Shown piece after piece: positions 35,908 to 44,542 of a DNA stretch of 64,000 nucleotides (its first letter is position 1; every line of letters starts with the position of its first letter). Both the position numbers and the translations under genes were made by a program. Under the pieces are notes generated by a model. It saw nothing but the letters and a program-made list of their open reading frames with translations, ran no database searches and was not told the origin of the DNA. The stretch comes from JBEEOW01 sp041191405. Its GTDB lineage: Bacteria; Bacteroidota; Bacteroidia; Cytophagales; UBA9547. The DNA is taken from contig JBEEOW010000001.1 of NCBI GenBank assembly GCA_041191405.1, positions 124,001-188,000 on the forward strand, read 5' to 3'.

Positions 35908-36537
35908 ATGCTTATGAAAAAAATATTTATACTTGTTTTTGTTTTACTTTCCTTGAATTCGGTTGCACAAACTATCGAATTTAAAGATGAAGCTTTTAAG
36001 AATGCTGTCTTAGCAAATGGAGTAGATTTAGATAAAGATCACGAAATTCAACTAACTGAAGCTTTGGCTTGTACAGTTTTGGATGTTAGTTCTAAAGATA
36101 TTGTAGATTTGACAGAGATTTCTTATTTCAAAAACTTAAAGGAATTAGCTTGTAATTGGAATAAATTAACTAAAATTGATTTATCTAAAAATGATAGTTT
36201 AGAAATACTTTCATGTGCTAGTAATCAATTAACTACAATTGATTTAATAAACAATAAAAAACTACAACAATTAAGTTTTGATGAAAATCCAATTGTTAAT
36301 ATAAGTTTTGTTGAAAATTTATTGTTAACAAAAGTTACCTGTAGTAAAACTAAATTAGTAGGATTGGATTTTCATAAAAATATTAAGTTATTTCAATTAA
36401 ATTGCACTAATAATCCGGATTTAACTTATGTAATAGTGCCCAATGTGCAAGCAGCAATGGCAAATAAAAAGTTTAAGAAAGATGAAAATGTGGTTTGGCA
36501 AGAAAAAAGTAAGGCTGCACAAGGTCAACGTAGATAA
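35908..36537 (+). CDS. secreted leucine-rich-repeat protein
   Basis: 209 residues from the ATG at 35908; a second ATG at 35914 gives the cleaner signal peptide MKKIFILVFVLLSLNSVAQ. After a short cap (FKDEAFKNAVLANGVDLDKD) come about five LRRs of 21-22 residues: LKELACNWNKLTKIDLSKN, LEILSCASNQLTTIDLINN, LQQLSFDENPIVNISFVEN and two more degenerate ones. This is the internalin-like LRR pattern seen in Bacteroidota secreted proteins; it lacks a visible T9SS C-terminal domain. The ligand is unknown. TAGTTTTG at 35886-35893 may be its -7 element. parA follows after 28 bp. Confidence 0.8.
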   Translation: MLMKKIFILVFVLLSLNSVAQTIEFKDEAFKNAVLANGVDLDKDHEIQLTEALACTVLDVSSKDIVDLTEISYFKNLKELACNWNKLTKIDLSKNDSLEILSCASNQLTTIDLINNKKLQQLSFDENPIVNISFVENLLLTKVTCSKTKLVGLDFHKNIKLFQLNCTNNPDLTYVIVPNVQAAMANKKFKKDENVVWQEKSKAAQGQRR

Positions 36538-36565
36538 TTGATTTTTCAACTTAAATAAAAACAAC

Positions 36566-37342
36566 ATGGCAGAAGTTATAGCTATCATAAATCATAAAGG
36601 AGGAACAGGTAAAACAACCACTACAGTAAATTTAGGTGCAGCTTTAGCTCAAAAAAATAAAAGAGTACTCTTAATTGATCTTGATCCTCAGGCGAGTTTA
36701 ACATATCATTTTGGCGTAAAAGGACCCTCATTTAACATGTCAAATGCTTTGTTAAATGAAGCAAAATTGATTAATATTCTTCATGAAAGAGAGGGTTTGA
36801 AAATTGCTACTTCCAATGCTTCATTATCTGATATTGAATTGACAATAAGTCATTTGCCACATAGAGAGACATTTCTTAAAAACGCACTTCAAGAATTACT
36901 TCCTTATTATGATTATATTTTAATTGATTGTCCTCCTTCAATTTCTATTTTAACAATAAATGCATTAACTTCTGCAAAAAAAATTATTATTCCTGTTAAA
37001 CTTGAGATGATGAGTTTGGAAGGAGTAAGACTAGTTAAAGAAACTATTGAAAAAGTAAGAACAGCTTTTAACCCTGAATTGCAAATTGTTGGCGTTTTGC
37101 CAGTTATGTATAATAAAAGCACAAGTTTATTTGGTAAATCAAAAGCACAGAAAGAGAATGATAATGTTCTTAAAATTTTAAAATCAGAAATTCAAATTCC
37201 TGTATTTAAAACCACCATAAGTTCAGATGTTGCTGCTATGAAAGCACCCTCCGAAGGTAAATCAATTTTAAAATTTGCCCCTAAATCAAATATTGCAAAT
37301 GAATATTTGCAATTTGCAAACGAAGTTTTAAGTAGAGGTTAA
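36566..37342 (+). CDS. ParA/Soj-type ATPase, no ParB partner nearby
   Basis: 258 residues. Deviant Walker A HKGGTGKTTTTVNLG at residues 10-24, with K11 as signature Lys and K16 in the P-loop; switch I LLIDLDPQASLTYHFG near 35; Walker B YYDYILIDCPPSI near 115. ParA ATPases form dynamic gradients on the nucleoid or poles and position plasmids, chromosomes or protein clusters. No parB gene or parS-like inverted sequence is visible beside it, so it is not an evident chromosome-partition pair. It precedes the che cluster. A role in placing the chemoreceptor array, as for PpfA and ParC in proteobacteria, is inference; a terminator and 333 bp separate it from the first receptor gene. Confidence 0.9.
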   Translation: MAEVIAIINHKGGTGKTTTTVNLGAALAQKNKRVLLIDLDPQASLTYHFGVKGPSFNMSNALLNEAKLINILHEREGLKIATSNASLSDIELTISHLPHRETFLKNALQELLPYYDYILIDCPPSISILTINALTSAKKIIIPVKLEMMSLEGVRLVKETIEKVRTAFNPELQIVGVLPVMYNKSTSLFGKSKAQKENDNVLKILKSEIQIPVFKTTISSDVAAMKAPSEGKSILKFAPKSNIANEYLQFANEVLSRG

Positions 37343-37675
37343 TTTAATAACTGTTAAATAAATAAATTAACATAGGCACTCAATAGATATACTGTTGAGT
37401 GTCTTTTTGTTTGGTGAAATAATTATATTTTTTTTTCGGCGTTTTATTGTTTTTTTTAAGATAAAATTTAATCTGATTTATATTTTAAAGATTAATGATA
37501 TTTGTCACTTTATTAATAATGTATTCGGGTTTTATTTTTTTAAATAGTTGAATATTAAATGTATAATTTTTTTTTTGAATAGTTAAAATATTGTTTTAGT
37601 AATTTTACATAGAAACTTATTTATGATTTTTAAGTTAAATTAGTATCGTTTCTTTTAATAAAACAACTCAATACT
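37343..37675. other. 333-bp gap between parA and the first receptor gene
   Basis: It holds the parA terminator at 37377-37407 and then about 250 bp of very AT-rich, T-run-rich sequence without an open frame. No clear TTTG/TAnnTTTG pair is seen before the receptor ATG at 37676. The sequence TAGTATCGTTTC at 37641-37652 is only a partial match. Confidence 0.6.
37377..37407 (+). terminator. intrinsic terminator after parA
   Basis: CACTCAATAG (37377-37386) pairs with CTGTTGAGTG (37392-37401), with one G-U pair and a 5-nt loop, followed by TCTTTTTG. It lies 34 bp after the parA stop. Confidence 0.8.
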
Positions 37676-39817
37676 ATGAATCCTACTGATTATCAAAAAG
37701 ATTCTTTATTCTCATCGGGTAGCCAAACTATATTTTCGGCAAAAGGAGAAAATGATGCTCGAAATAATATAATGAATCACACAAGTTTAGTTTCAATAAC
37801 AGATACTAGAGGTGTAATTACTTATGTAAATGATAAATTTTGTGAAGTCTCTGGTTATCCAAGGGAGGAAGTAATGGGCAAGCCTCAAAGTTATGTTCGC
37901 CACCCAGATATGCCTAAAGAAGTTTTTAAACAAATGTGGGATACCATCCAGGCTGGTAAAATTTTTAGAGGCGTAGTTAAGAATAAAAAGAAAGACGGAA
38001 ATCCTTATTATGTTGATGCTGTTGTATCTCCAATTTTTGATGAAAATGGAAAAATTGAAAAGTACATTGGAGTTAGATATGATATTACCCAACAAGAATA
38101 TGCTCGTCAAAGAACTGAAGGAATTTTATCTGCAATAGACAATTCTTTTGCTATGATAGAGTTTGATAATAATGGTATTATTCAAAAAGCGAATGCTATT
38201 TTTTGTAACGCAGTTGGGTATTCTGAAAGTGAAATTATTGGCAAACATCATCGTATATTTTGTTCTGATTCTCTTTCAAACTCAAATGAATATGCCCAAA
38301 TGTGGTCAGATTTAAATAATGGTAAAGTTGTTGAAGGTAAATTTCCACGAGTGCATAAAAATGGCAAAGAAATTTGGATTGAGGGAAATTATTCGCCTAT
38401 TAAAGATGAAAAAGGTAGAGTAACAGGGGTTGTTGAGTTAGCTAAAGATATTACATCCTTTGCTGTTGGTTTTAAAGGAGCATCTGATTTTATTGGTGAA
38501 TTAAGGAATGGAAATTTAAATGCTAAATTAGATACTAAAGGCATTCAACTTGAAGGTGATATTTTAATTGTTACTGAAGATTTAAAAGCATTACAACAAA
38601 CCTTAAATACCGTTATTACTGAAGTTAATAGAGTTGTAGATCTTGCAGGAAATGCAGGTCAATTACGTGAAAGATTAACTGTGCAAGGGGTTGATGGTTC
38701 ATGGAAACAATTGGTTGATTCCTTAAATACACTTTTGATAAATGTATCGGAGCCAATTTTAGAAATGAATCAAATTATTACCTCTTTGTCTATGGGGGAT
38801 TTGACAAAGACTTTTAGTAAATCTTCAAATGGCGATATAAAAGATATGGGCAATGCCTTGAATATTGCAATTAAAAATATAAGTAAAATTTTAAAAGGAA
38901 TAGAACAAAGTTCATTTACAATCGCCTCGGCATCCTCAAAAATGATTGAAAAGTCAACAAGTATGAAACGCAGTACTACAGAGGTAGCTTCTGCAATTTC
39001 ACAAATGGCAGATGGTGCGCAAGAACAGGCAATAAAAATGGATGAATCTTCGAAATTGGTTGAAGGTATTTTACAATCTTCAAATGATATGGGGGCTAAA
39101 TCCGATACAATTTATAGAGCAGCTGAGAGAGGGCAAGAAAGTTGTATCGATGGATTAAAAATAATAGGAGATGTAGTTAATAATATGTTTGAAATAACCA
39201 ATACTGCAGAACTAACAGGTAATTCAATTGATGTTCTATCTACTCGTTCAGAAGAAATATCAAGAACATTATCAGTGATAACCGACATTGCTGCACAGAC
39301 TAATTTATTAGCATTAAACGCTGCCATTGAAGCAGCAAGAGCTGGAGATGCAGGTAGAGGGTTTGCAGTTGTTGCAGAGGAGATTAGAAAACTTGCAGAA
39401 GATTCGAGAAGGTCAGCTATTGATATTGAAAGAGTAGTTAAAGATGTACAAAAAGATACCTCATCAGCTACTTTAGCTATTGAAAAAATGAAAGAAAGTG
39501 TTGAATCGGGGACTAAAGCAACAAAAGAAGCAGAAAAAGTTTTTCAAAATATCAATATATCAAGCGAAGAAACATTATCTCAAGCAAAAGAGGTTCAAAC
39601 TGCAACAAAAGAGCAACAAAAATCAATCGGTGTTGTTGTTCGAAATATCGAAACTATAGTAGTTGTAGCTGAAGAAACAGCTTCTGGAACTCAAGAAATA
39701 GCAAGTTCGGCAAGAGAATTAAATAATTCTATGGAAGATGTAGCAACAACTGGTAATAATCTTGCAATTATTGCAGATGAATTACAAAGAAATGTAGCTC
39801 AGTTTAAATTAAATTAG
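37676..39817 (+). CDS. soluble chemoreceptor, PAS-PAS-MCP signal (copy 1)
   Basis: 713 residues, no membrane segment or signal peptide, so cytoplasmic. PAS1 (about 35-140) is of the Aer type: FCEVSGYPREEVMG, then YVRHPDMPKEVFKQMWDTI and NKKKDGNPYYVDAVVSPIFD; HPDMP is the segment near the FAD site in Aer. PAS2 spans about 145-258. A HAMP-like helical region follows (about 265-420). The signalling domain has the hairpin tip ITDIAAQTNLLALNAAIEAA and RAGDAGRGFAVVAEEIRKLA, where CheA and CheW bind. The C-terminus QRNVAQFKLN has no CheR-tether pentapeptide. Its paralogue follows at 40069, with identical length. A redox or energy signal is inferred from the Aer-like PAS. Confidence 0.93.
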   Translation: MNPTDYQKDSLFSSGSQTIFSAKGENDARNNIMNHTSLVSITDTRGVITYVNDKFCEVSGYPREEVMGKPQSYVRHPDMPKEVFKQMWDTIQAGKIFRGVVKNKKKDGNPYYVDAVVSPIFDENGKIEKYIGVRYDITQQEYARQRTEGILSAIDNSFAMIEFDNNGIIQKANAIFCNAVGYSESEIIGKHHRIFCSDSLSNSNEYAQMWSDLNNGKVVEGKFPRVHKNGKEIWIEGNYSPIKDEKGRVTGVVELAKDITSFAVGFKGASDFIGELRNGNLNAKLDTKGIQLEGDILIVTEDLKALQQTLNTVITEVNRVVDLAGNAGQLRERLTVQGVDGSWKQLVDSLNTLLINVSEPILEMNQIITSLSMGDLTKTFSKSSNGDIKDMGNALNIAIKNISKILKGIEQSSFTIASASSKMIEKSTSMKRSTTEVASAISQMADGAQEQAIKMDESSKLVEGILQSSNDMGAKSDTIYRAAERGQESCIDGLKIIGDVVNNMFEITNTAELTGNSIDVLSTRSEEISRTLSVITDIAAQTNLLALNAAIEAARAGDAGRGFAVVAEEIRKLAEDSRRSAIDIERVVKDVQKDTSSATLAIEKMKESVESGTKATKEAEKVFQNINISSEETLSQAKEVQTATKEQQKSIGVVVRNIETIVVVAEETASGTQEIASSARELNNSMEDVATTGNNLAIIADELQRNVAQFKLN

Positions 39818-39835
39818 CAATCTTTAGAATATTTT

Positions 39836-39880
39836 ACATGTAAAATGTGATTTATATCACGTTTTACATGTATTTGTTTT
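39836..39880 (+). terminator. hairpin and T tract after receptor copy 1
   Basis: A 16-bp stem, 39836-39851 with 39856-39871, has one mismatch and a 4-nt loop. It is followed by a T-rich run. It lies 18 bp after the receptor stop. It may end or weaken transcription before receptor copy 2. Confidence 0.75.
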
Positions 39881-40068
39881 TTTTGAAATTTTTGTAAGTG
39901 TTTGATAATTTGTAAGATATGTTTATTGTTTAATGTATTTTTGATTTTATTAAACATTAATTATTTGTAACCAATACTTTATAACTTCGTTGAACACAAA
40001 CGAGCTAAACAAAGAACCAAAAATGTTTACTGCTTTAAACTAACAATTATTTAAACCAATCTTTAATT

Positions 40069-42210
40069 ATGAATAACGACGAAATTCAAAGAGACTCATT
40101 ATTTTCTTCAGGTAATGCAGGTTTTAACTCAAACAAAGGTGAAAATGATACTCGTAACAGAATTATGGACCAAACAAGTTTGGTTTCTATTACTGATTTG
40201 AGGGGTGTTATTACTTATGTAAATGATAAGTTTTGTGAGGTTTCTGGTTATCCTCGTGAGGAGGTTATGGGTAAACCTCAAAGTTATGTTCGTCACCCTG
40301 ATATGCCATCTGCTGTTTTTAAACAACTTTGGGAAACTATTCAAGCAGGTAAAATTTTTAGAGGTGTAGTTAAAAACAAAAAGAAAGATGGTTCACCTTA
40401 TTACGTAGATGCAGTAATTGCTCCAATTTTTGATGCGAACGGCAAAACGGAAAAATATATTGGTGTTCGATATGATATTACTGATCAAGAAATTGCCCGT
40501 CAAAGAACTGAAGGTATTTTAAATACAATTGATGCAAATTATGCAATGATTGAATTCGATACCAAAGGAAATGTACTTAAAGCAAATGCTAATTTTTGTA
40601 ATTCTTTAGGTTATGCTGAAAGAGAAATTATTGGCAAACATCATAGTATTTTTTGTACAGATTCGTTTGCTAGGTCTAAAGAATATACTCAAATGTGGGC
40701 TGATTTAAATGCAGGTTTGCCTTATTCTGGGCAGTTACAACGTGTTCATAAATCAGGTAAAGATGTTTGGATTCAAGCAACTTATTCTCCTGTAAAAGAT
40801 GAGGTTGGTCGAGTAACTGGTGTTGTTAAAATTGCTACTGATATTACCAATTTTACAGTAGGATTTAAAGGAGCTTCTGATTTTATTGGAGAGTTGCGTA
40901 ATGGGAATTTAAATGCTGCAATTGACACCAAAGGCGTAAAATTAGAAGGAGATATTTTAAAAGTTACCGAAGATTTAACAGAGTTGAAAAATACCCTAAA
41001 TTCTGTAATTTCTGAAGTAAATAGGGTAGTTGATTTAGCAGGTAATGCGGGTCAATTACGTGAAAGATTAAATGTAAAAGGTGTTGATGGTACTTGGAAA
41101 CAATTAGTTGACTCTCTTAATGCATTATTAATCAATGTTTCTGAACCAATTTTGGAAATGAATCAGATTATTACTGCAATGTCAATGGGAGATATGACTC
41201 AAACATTTACAAAATCTTCAAATGGAGATATCAAAGATATGGGTAATGCACTTAATATCGCCATTAAAAATATTAGTAGAATTTTAAAAGGTATTGAACA
41301 GAGTTCATTAACTGTTGCTGCTGCTTCTTCTCAAATGTTAGATAAAGCTAGTAGTATGAAACGTAGTACTACAGAGGTAGCGTCGGCAATTTCTCAAATG
41401 GCGGATGGTGCTCAGGAACAGGCAATTAAAATGGATGAATCTTCAAAATTAGTTGAAGGTATTTTACAATCATCAAATGATATGGGGGCAAAATCCGATA
41501 CAATTTATAGAGCAGCAGAGAGAGGGCAAGCAAGTTGTATTGATGGATTAAAAATTATAGGTGATGTAGTAAGTAATATGTCTGAAATTACAAATACTGC
41601 TGAATTAACAGGAAGTTCAATTGAAGTATTAAGCACACGTTCAGAAGAAATATCAAGAACATTATCAGTAATAACTGACATTGCTGCACAAACAAATTTA
41701 TTGGCATTAAACGCAGCCATTGAAGCAGCAAGAGCAGGTGATGCTGGTAGAGGATTCGCAGTTGTTGCTGAAGAAATTAGAAAACTAGCTGAGGATTCGA
41801 GAAAATCTGCAATTGATATTGAAAGAGTTGTTAAAGATGTTCAAAAAGATACATCATCAGCAACTAAAGCAATTGAGAAAATGAAAGATAGTGTTGGTTC
41901 TGGAACAAGAGCTACTAAAGAAGCTGAAAAAGTATTCCAAAGTATCAATGTTTCAAGTGAAGAAACACTTTCTCAAGCTAAGGAAGTTCAAACAGCAACA
42001 AAAGAACAACAAAAATCGATAGGAGTAGTAGTTCGAAATATCGAAACTATAGTTGTTGTAGCAGAAGAAACAGCATCAGGTACTCAAGAGATAGCAAGTT
42101 CTGCACGAGAATTAAATACTTCTATGGAAGATGTTGCAACTACAGGTAATAATCTTGCAATAATTGCTGATGAGTTAAAAAGAAACGTTTCTCAATTTAA
42201 ATTAAGTTAA
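40069..42210 (+). CDS. soluble chemoreceptor, PAS-PAS-MCP signal (copy 2)
   Basis: 713 residues, a paralogue of the receptor at 37676 with the same domain order and no membrane segment. PAS1 and the signalling domain are nearly the same as in copy 1 (for example SYVRHPDMPSAVFKQLWETI and the identical hairpin tip ITDIAAQTNLLALNAAIEAA). PAS2 is clearly more diverged: KANANFCNSLGYAEREIIGK and PYSGQLQRVHKSGKDVWIQA. That suggests duplication followed by sensory specialisation. The N-terminal tail and the C-terminus QFKLS lack a CheR-tether motif. The 251-bp leader includes TAACTTCG at 39982-39989, a possible -7 variant, with an 80-nt untranslated region. Confidence 0.93.
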   Translation: MNNDEIQRDSLFSSGNAGFNSNKGENDTRNRIMDQTSLVSITDLRGVITYVNDKFCEVSGYPREEVMGKPQSYVRHPDMPSAVFKQLWETIQAGKIFRGVVKNKKKDGSPYYVDAVIAPIFDANGKTEKYIGVRYDITDQEIARQRTEGILNTIDANYAMIEFDTKGNVLKANANFCNSLGYAEREIIGKHHSIFCTDSFARSKEYTQMWADLNAGLPYSGQLQRVHKSGKDVWIQATYSPVKDEVGRVTGVVKIATDITNFTVGFKGASDFIGELRNGNLNAAIDTKGVKLEGDILKVTEDLTELKNTLNSVISEVNRVVDLAGNAGQLRERLNVKGVDGTWKQLVDSLNALLINVSEPILEMNQIITAMSMGDMTQTFTKSSNGDIKDMGNALNIAIKNISRILKGIEQSSLTVAAASSQMLDKASSMKRSTTEVASAISQMADGAQEQAIKMDESSKLVEGILQSSNDMGAKSDTIYRAAERGQASCIDGLKIIGDVVSNMSEITNTAELTGSSIEVLSTRSEEISRTLSVITDIAAQTNLLALNAAIEAARAGDAGRGFAVVAEEIRKLAEDSRKSAIDIERVVKDVQKDTSSATKAIEKMKDSVGSGTRATKEAEKVFQSINVSSEETLSQAKEVQTATKEQQKSIGVVVRNIETIVVVAEETASGTQEIASSARELNTSMEDVATTGNNLAIIADELKRNVSQFKLS

Positions 42211-42218
42211 TTCAATTA

Positions 42219-42257
42219 TAACTTATCTGTTTTGTATGCGTACAAGCAGATAAGTTA
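42219..42257 (+). terminator. nested hairpin after receptor copy 2
   Basis: TAACTTATCTG (42219-42229) pairs exactly with 42247-42257; inside, TTGTA (42232-42236) pairs with TACAA (42241-42245). Only a modest T tract follows, so it may stabilise or attenuate the message rather than fully end it before cheW. Confidence 0.6.
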
Positions 42258-42299
42258 ATTATTTAGACAAACTGTATAATAACTAATTTTTGAAATATT

Positions 42300-42845
42300 A
42301 TGGAAGGGGAAGTTTCAAAACATCAACACCAAGAACATCATTCTAAGGAAGAACATGTATCAAAAGGTGCTAATTTACAATTAATAGTTTTTAAATTGGC
42401 AGGTGAGGAATATGCAATGTTAATTGATCAAATTAAAGAAGTTGTATTAACTCCCAAAATTGCTAAAGTTCCTTTAACTCCTAAATACATCAAAGGTGTT
42501 GCAAATATTAGAGGTAATATTTTAGCAATCATTGATTTAGTTGAAAGATTCTCATTAGAAACAAGTATAGCTGCTGAAAGTCAACCAACGCCAATGTTTA
42601 CATTAGTTGTTGAAAGTAGTGAATATAAAATGGGGATTTTGGTAAAGGATGTACCTAATACTTTATCTGTATATGAGGCAGATATTGATGTTTCTCCAAG
42701 TATAATTAATGATAATAGCGGTATTGATGCTAATTACATTAATGGAATTGTGAAGTCAGGTTCAAGAATGATTGTGTTAATTGATGTACATAAAGTGATC
42801 AATAAAGACGAAATTCACAGGGTTATTAAAGAAAAAAGTGCCTAG
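42300..42845 (+). CDS. cheW: chemotaxis coupling protein CheW
   Basis: Adaptor linking receptors to CheA. 181 residues, longer than the usual 150-170 owing to a His/Gln/Glu-rich N-terminal tail of about 25 residues (KHQHQEHHSKEEHVSKG). The CheW beta-barrel starts at LQLIVFKLAGEEYAMLIDQI and includes VPLTPKYIKGVANIRGNILA near 58, the receptor/CheA contact region. The C-terminal strands are intact (YINGIVKSGSRMIVLIDVHK). It follows receptor 2 by 89 bp and precedes cheY by 47 bp. The only CheW here, so it would serve both receptors. Confidence 0.95.
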   Translation: MEGEVSKHQHQEHHSKEEHVSKGANLQLIVFKLAGEEYAMLIDQIKEVVLTPKIAKVPLTPKYIKGVANIRGNILAIIDLVERFSLETSIAAESQPTPMFTLVVESSEYKMGILVKDVPNTLSVYEADIDVSPSIINDNSGIDANYINGIVKSGSRMIVLIDVHKVINKDEIHRVIKEKSA

Positions 42846-42892
42846 GCATGTTTTATTATAAATCAAATAAATAATTTAAATATTTTACTATT

Positions 42893-43249
42893 ATGGCTAA
42901 GAAGGTTTTGATTGTAGATGATTCTTTATATATGAGAACATTAATCAAAGATGCATTAAGTGGTTCGGGTTATGAAATTGTAGGAATGGCTGCTAACGGT
43001 GAAGCTGCAATTGATATGGCATTTGAATTACAACCTGATATTATCACTTTAGACAATATTTTACCTGATATGTTAGGAATTGATATTCTTAAAACTTTAA
43101 AAGAAGAAGGTTTAGCATCTAAAGTAGTAATGATTAGTGCTGTTGGTCAACAATCAGTAATTGACGAAGGAATGAAACTTGGTGCTAATGATTATATTGT
43201 TAAACCATTTACTACTGAGCAATTAGTTGATATTATAAATAAATGTTAA
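42893..43249 (+). CDS. cheY: CheY-type single-domain response regulator
   Basis: 118 residues, receiver domain only. Acidic pocket DD at residues 9-10, phospho-acceptor D54 in IITLDNILPDM, conserved Thr/Ser position in VMISAVGQQ near 86, and Lys in YIVKPFTTEQL near 101. It is the most likely output of the CheA in this cluster. What it binds is unknown, because no flagellar switch gene is in the window. Its start is an ATG 47 bp after cheW; the gap to cheB is filled by a dispersed repeat. Confidence 0.95.
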   Translation: MAKKVLIVDDSLYMRTLIKDALSGSGYEIVGMAANGEAAIDMAFELQPDIITLDNILPDMLGIDILKTLKEEGLASKVVMISAVGQQSVIDEGMKLGANDYIVKPFTTEQLVDIINKC

Positions 43250-43393
43250 TTGAGATTTTAGATTAAAGAGTAAAGATTTTAGAAAATATTATTTAGAAAG
43301 GATAATTTTATATTAATCATTATATAACTAACATCACTTTCTATATCTAAAATCTATTATCTAACATCTAACATCAAACATATAAAATCTCAA
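43250..43393. repeat. dispersed TTAGAT-type repeat between cheY and cheB
   Basis: An 11-bp inverted pair (43250-43260 and 43383-43393) frames the stretch; inside are TTTTAGATTAAAG and CTATTATCTAACATCTAACAT words of the same family as 23951-24039. Its right end touches the cheB ATG. It is noncoding and interrupts an otherwise compact gene series. Confidence 0.7.
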
Positions 43394-44425
43394 ATGATAA
43401 GGGTTTTGCTCGTAGATGATTCAAACGTAATGCGTTTGATAGTAGGCAACATGCTTACTGAATTTTCTGATATTGAAATTATTGGTACTGCAGAAAACGG
43501 TGAAGAAGCCTACTTTAAAGCAAAGTCTTTGCGTCCTGATGTTATTCTTCTTGATTTAATCATGAAGGATTTTGATGGCTTGTACGCAGTAAAAAAAATC
43601 ATGCCTGAGTGCCCTGTTCCGATTATAATTCTTTCTGGAGTTGGTAATTCAGATATGGGACCTGTTTTTGAAGCATTAGAGGCAGGTGCGTATGATTTTA
43701 TAAATAAACCTGATCATAATACACAGGGGGGCATAAGGTCAATAGCTTCTTCATTGTATGATAAAATTGTTGGAGCTACTAAAACAGATAGAGCCAAATT
43801 AAAGCAAGTACGTACAGGTACAAATACAAATAGTCATACATTTGATTCTTCAATACCTTACGACATTTTTGCTATTGGTTCGTCAACAGGAGGACCTGGT
43901 GCTTTAGAGGAGGTTTTAAGAAATATTCCCGCAAACTTTCCGGTACCAATAGTTATTGCTCAGCATATGCCTGCAAATTTTGTACATTCATTTGCATCAA
44001 GATTAAGTGCATTTTTGGCAATTAAGGTTAAAGTGATGGAGAAAGGTGATGTTATTGCTCCAGGATTAATTTATTTAGCTCCAGGTGATCATAATGTTAT
44101 TTTAGTTAAAGAAGGTAGAAGGGTAGTTGTAGATTATACTGAAGAACAGTTTCCTGAATTTAATGAACCATCAGTAGATGCTTTAATGCTTTCAGTTGCA
44201 GAGGTATATGGAAGAAAAGCAATCGCTGCTATTTTAACTGGTATGGGAAAAGATGGTATGGTTGGATTTGAAGCTATGTATAAAACAGGTGCATTCACAA
44301 TAGCTCAAGACGAAAAATCATGTGTTGTTTTTGGTATGCCCAAAGCTGCGATTGATAGAGGAGCAATAAAACAAGTTTTACCAATTACTCAAATCGCTGG
44401 TTTTGTAGTAAGTAGTATGTCTTAA
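43394..44425 (+). CDS. cheB: receptor methylesterase/deamidase CheB
   Basis: Removes methyl groups from receptor glutamates under control of CheA. 343 residues, full length. The receiver domain has D54 in VILLDLIMKDFDG and Lys in DFINKPDHN near 105. A linker of about 40 residues follows. The methylesterase domain carries the catalytic triad S164 (GSSTGGPG), H191 (AQHMPANF) and D287 (GMGKDGM), matching the numbering of enteric CheB. Methylation-dependent adaptation is therefore expected although the receptors are soluble. Pairs with cheR at 49438. Confidence 0.96.
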   Translation: MIRVLLVDDSNVMRLIVGNMLTEFSDIEIIGTAENGEEAYFKAKSLRPDVILLDLIMKDFDGLYAVKKIMPECPVPIIILSGVGNSDMGPVFEALEAGAYDFINKPDHNTQGGIRSIASSLYDKIVGATKTDRAKLKQVRTGTNTNSHTFDSSIPYDIFAIGSSTGGPGALEEVLRNIPANFPVPIVIAQHMPANFVHSFASRLSAFLAIKVKVMEKGDVIAPGLIYLAPGDHNVILVKEGRRVVVDYTEEQFPEFNEPSVDALMLSVAEVYGRKAIAAILTGMGKDGMVGFEAMYKTGAFTIAQDEKSCVVFGMPKAAIDRGAIKQVLPITQIAGFVVSSMS

Positions 44426-44501
44426 AAATTAATAGTAAAAAGTTAGAATTCACTAGTAAATTTTGAAATGTTTGAATTGGATTTATAATTTCAAAAATTT
44501 C

Positions 44502-44532
44502 AACTGAATACTGAAAACTGATTACTGAAAAC
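44502..44532. repeat. dispersed CTGAAAACTGATTACTGAAAA-type repeat
   Basis: Three copies of an ACTGAAAAC/ACTGAATAC-like word lie in the cheB-cheA gap. The same family is at 13968-14067 and 57408-57446. No inverted partner is present here. Confidence 0.6.
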
Positions 44533-44542
44533 ATTTTAACTT

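Noticed and set aside
36566..37342. Chromosome partition parAB locus
   Set aside because: No parB gene or parS-like site beside it; the next genes are chemoreceptors.
37793..38110. 105-residue antisense frame in receptor 1, and the similar ones in receptor 2
   Set aside because: They mirror conserved receptor codons and recur at the same place in the paralogue.
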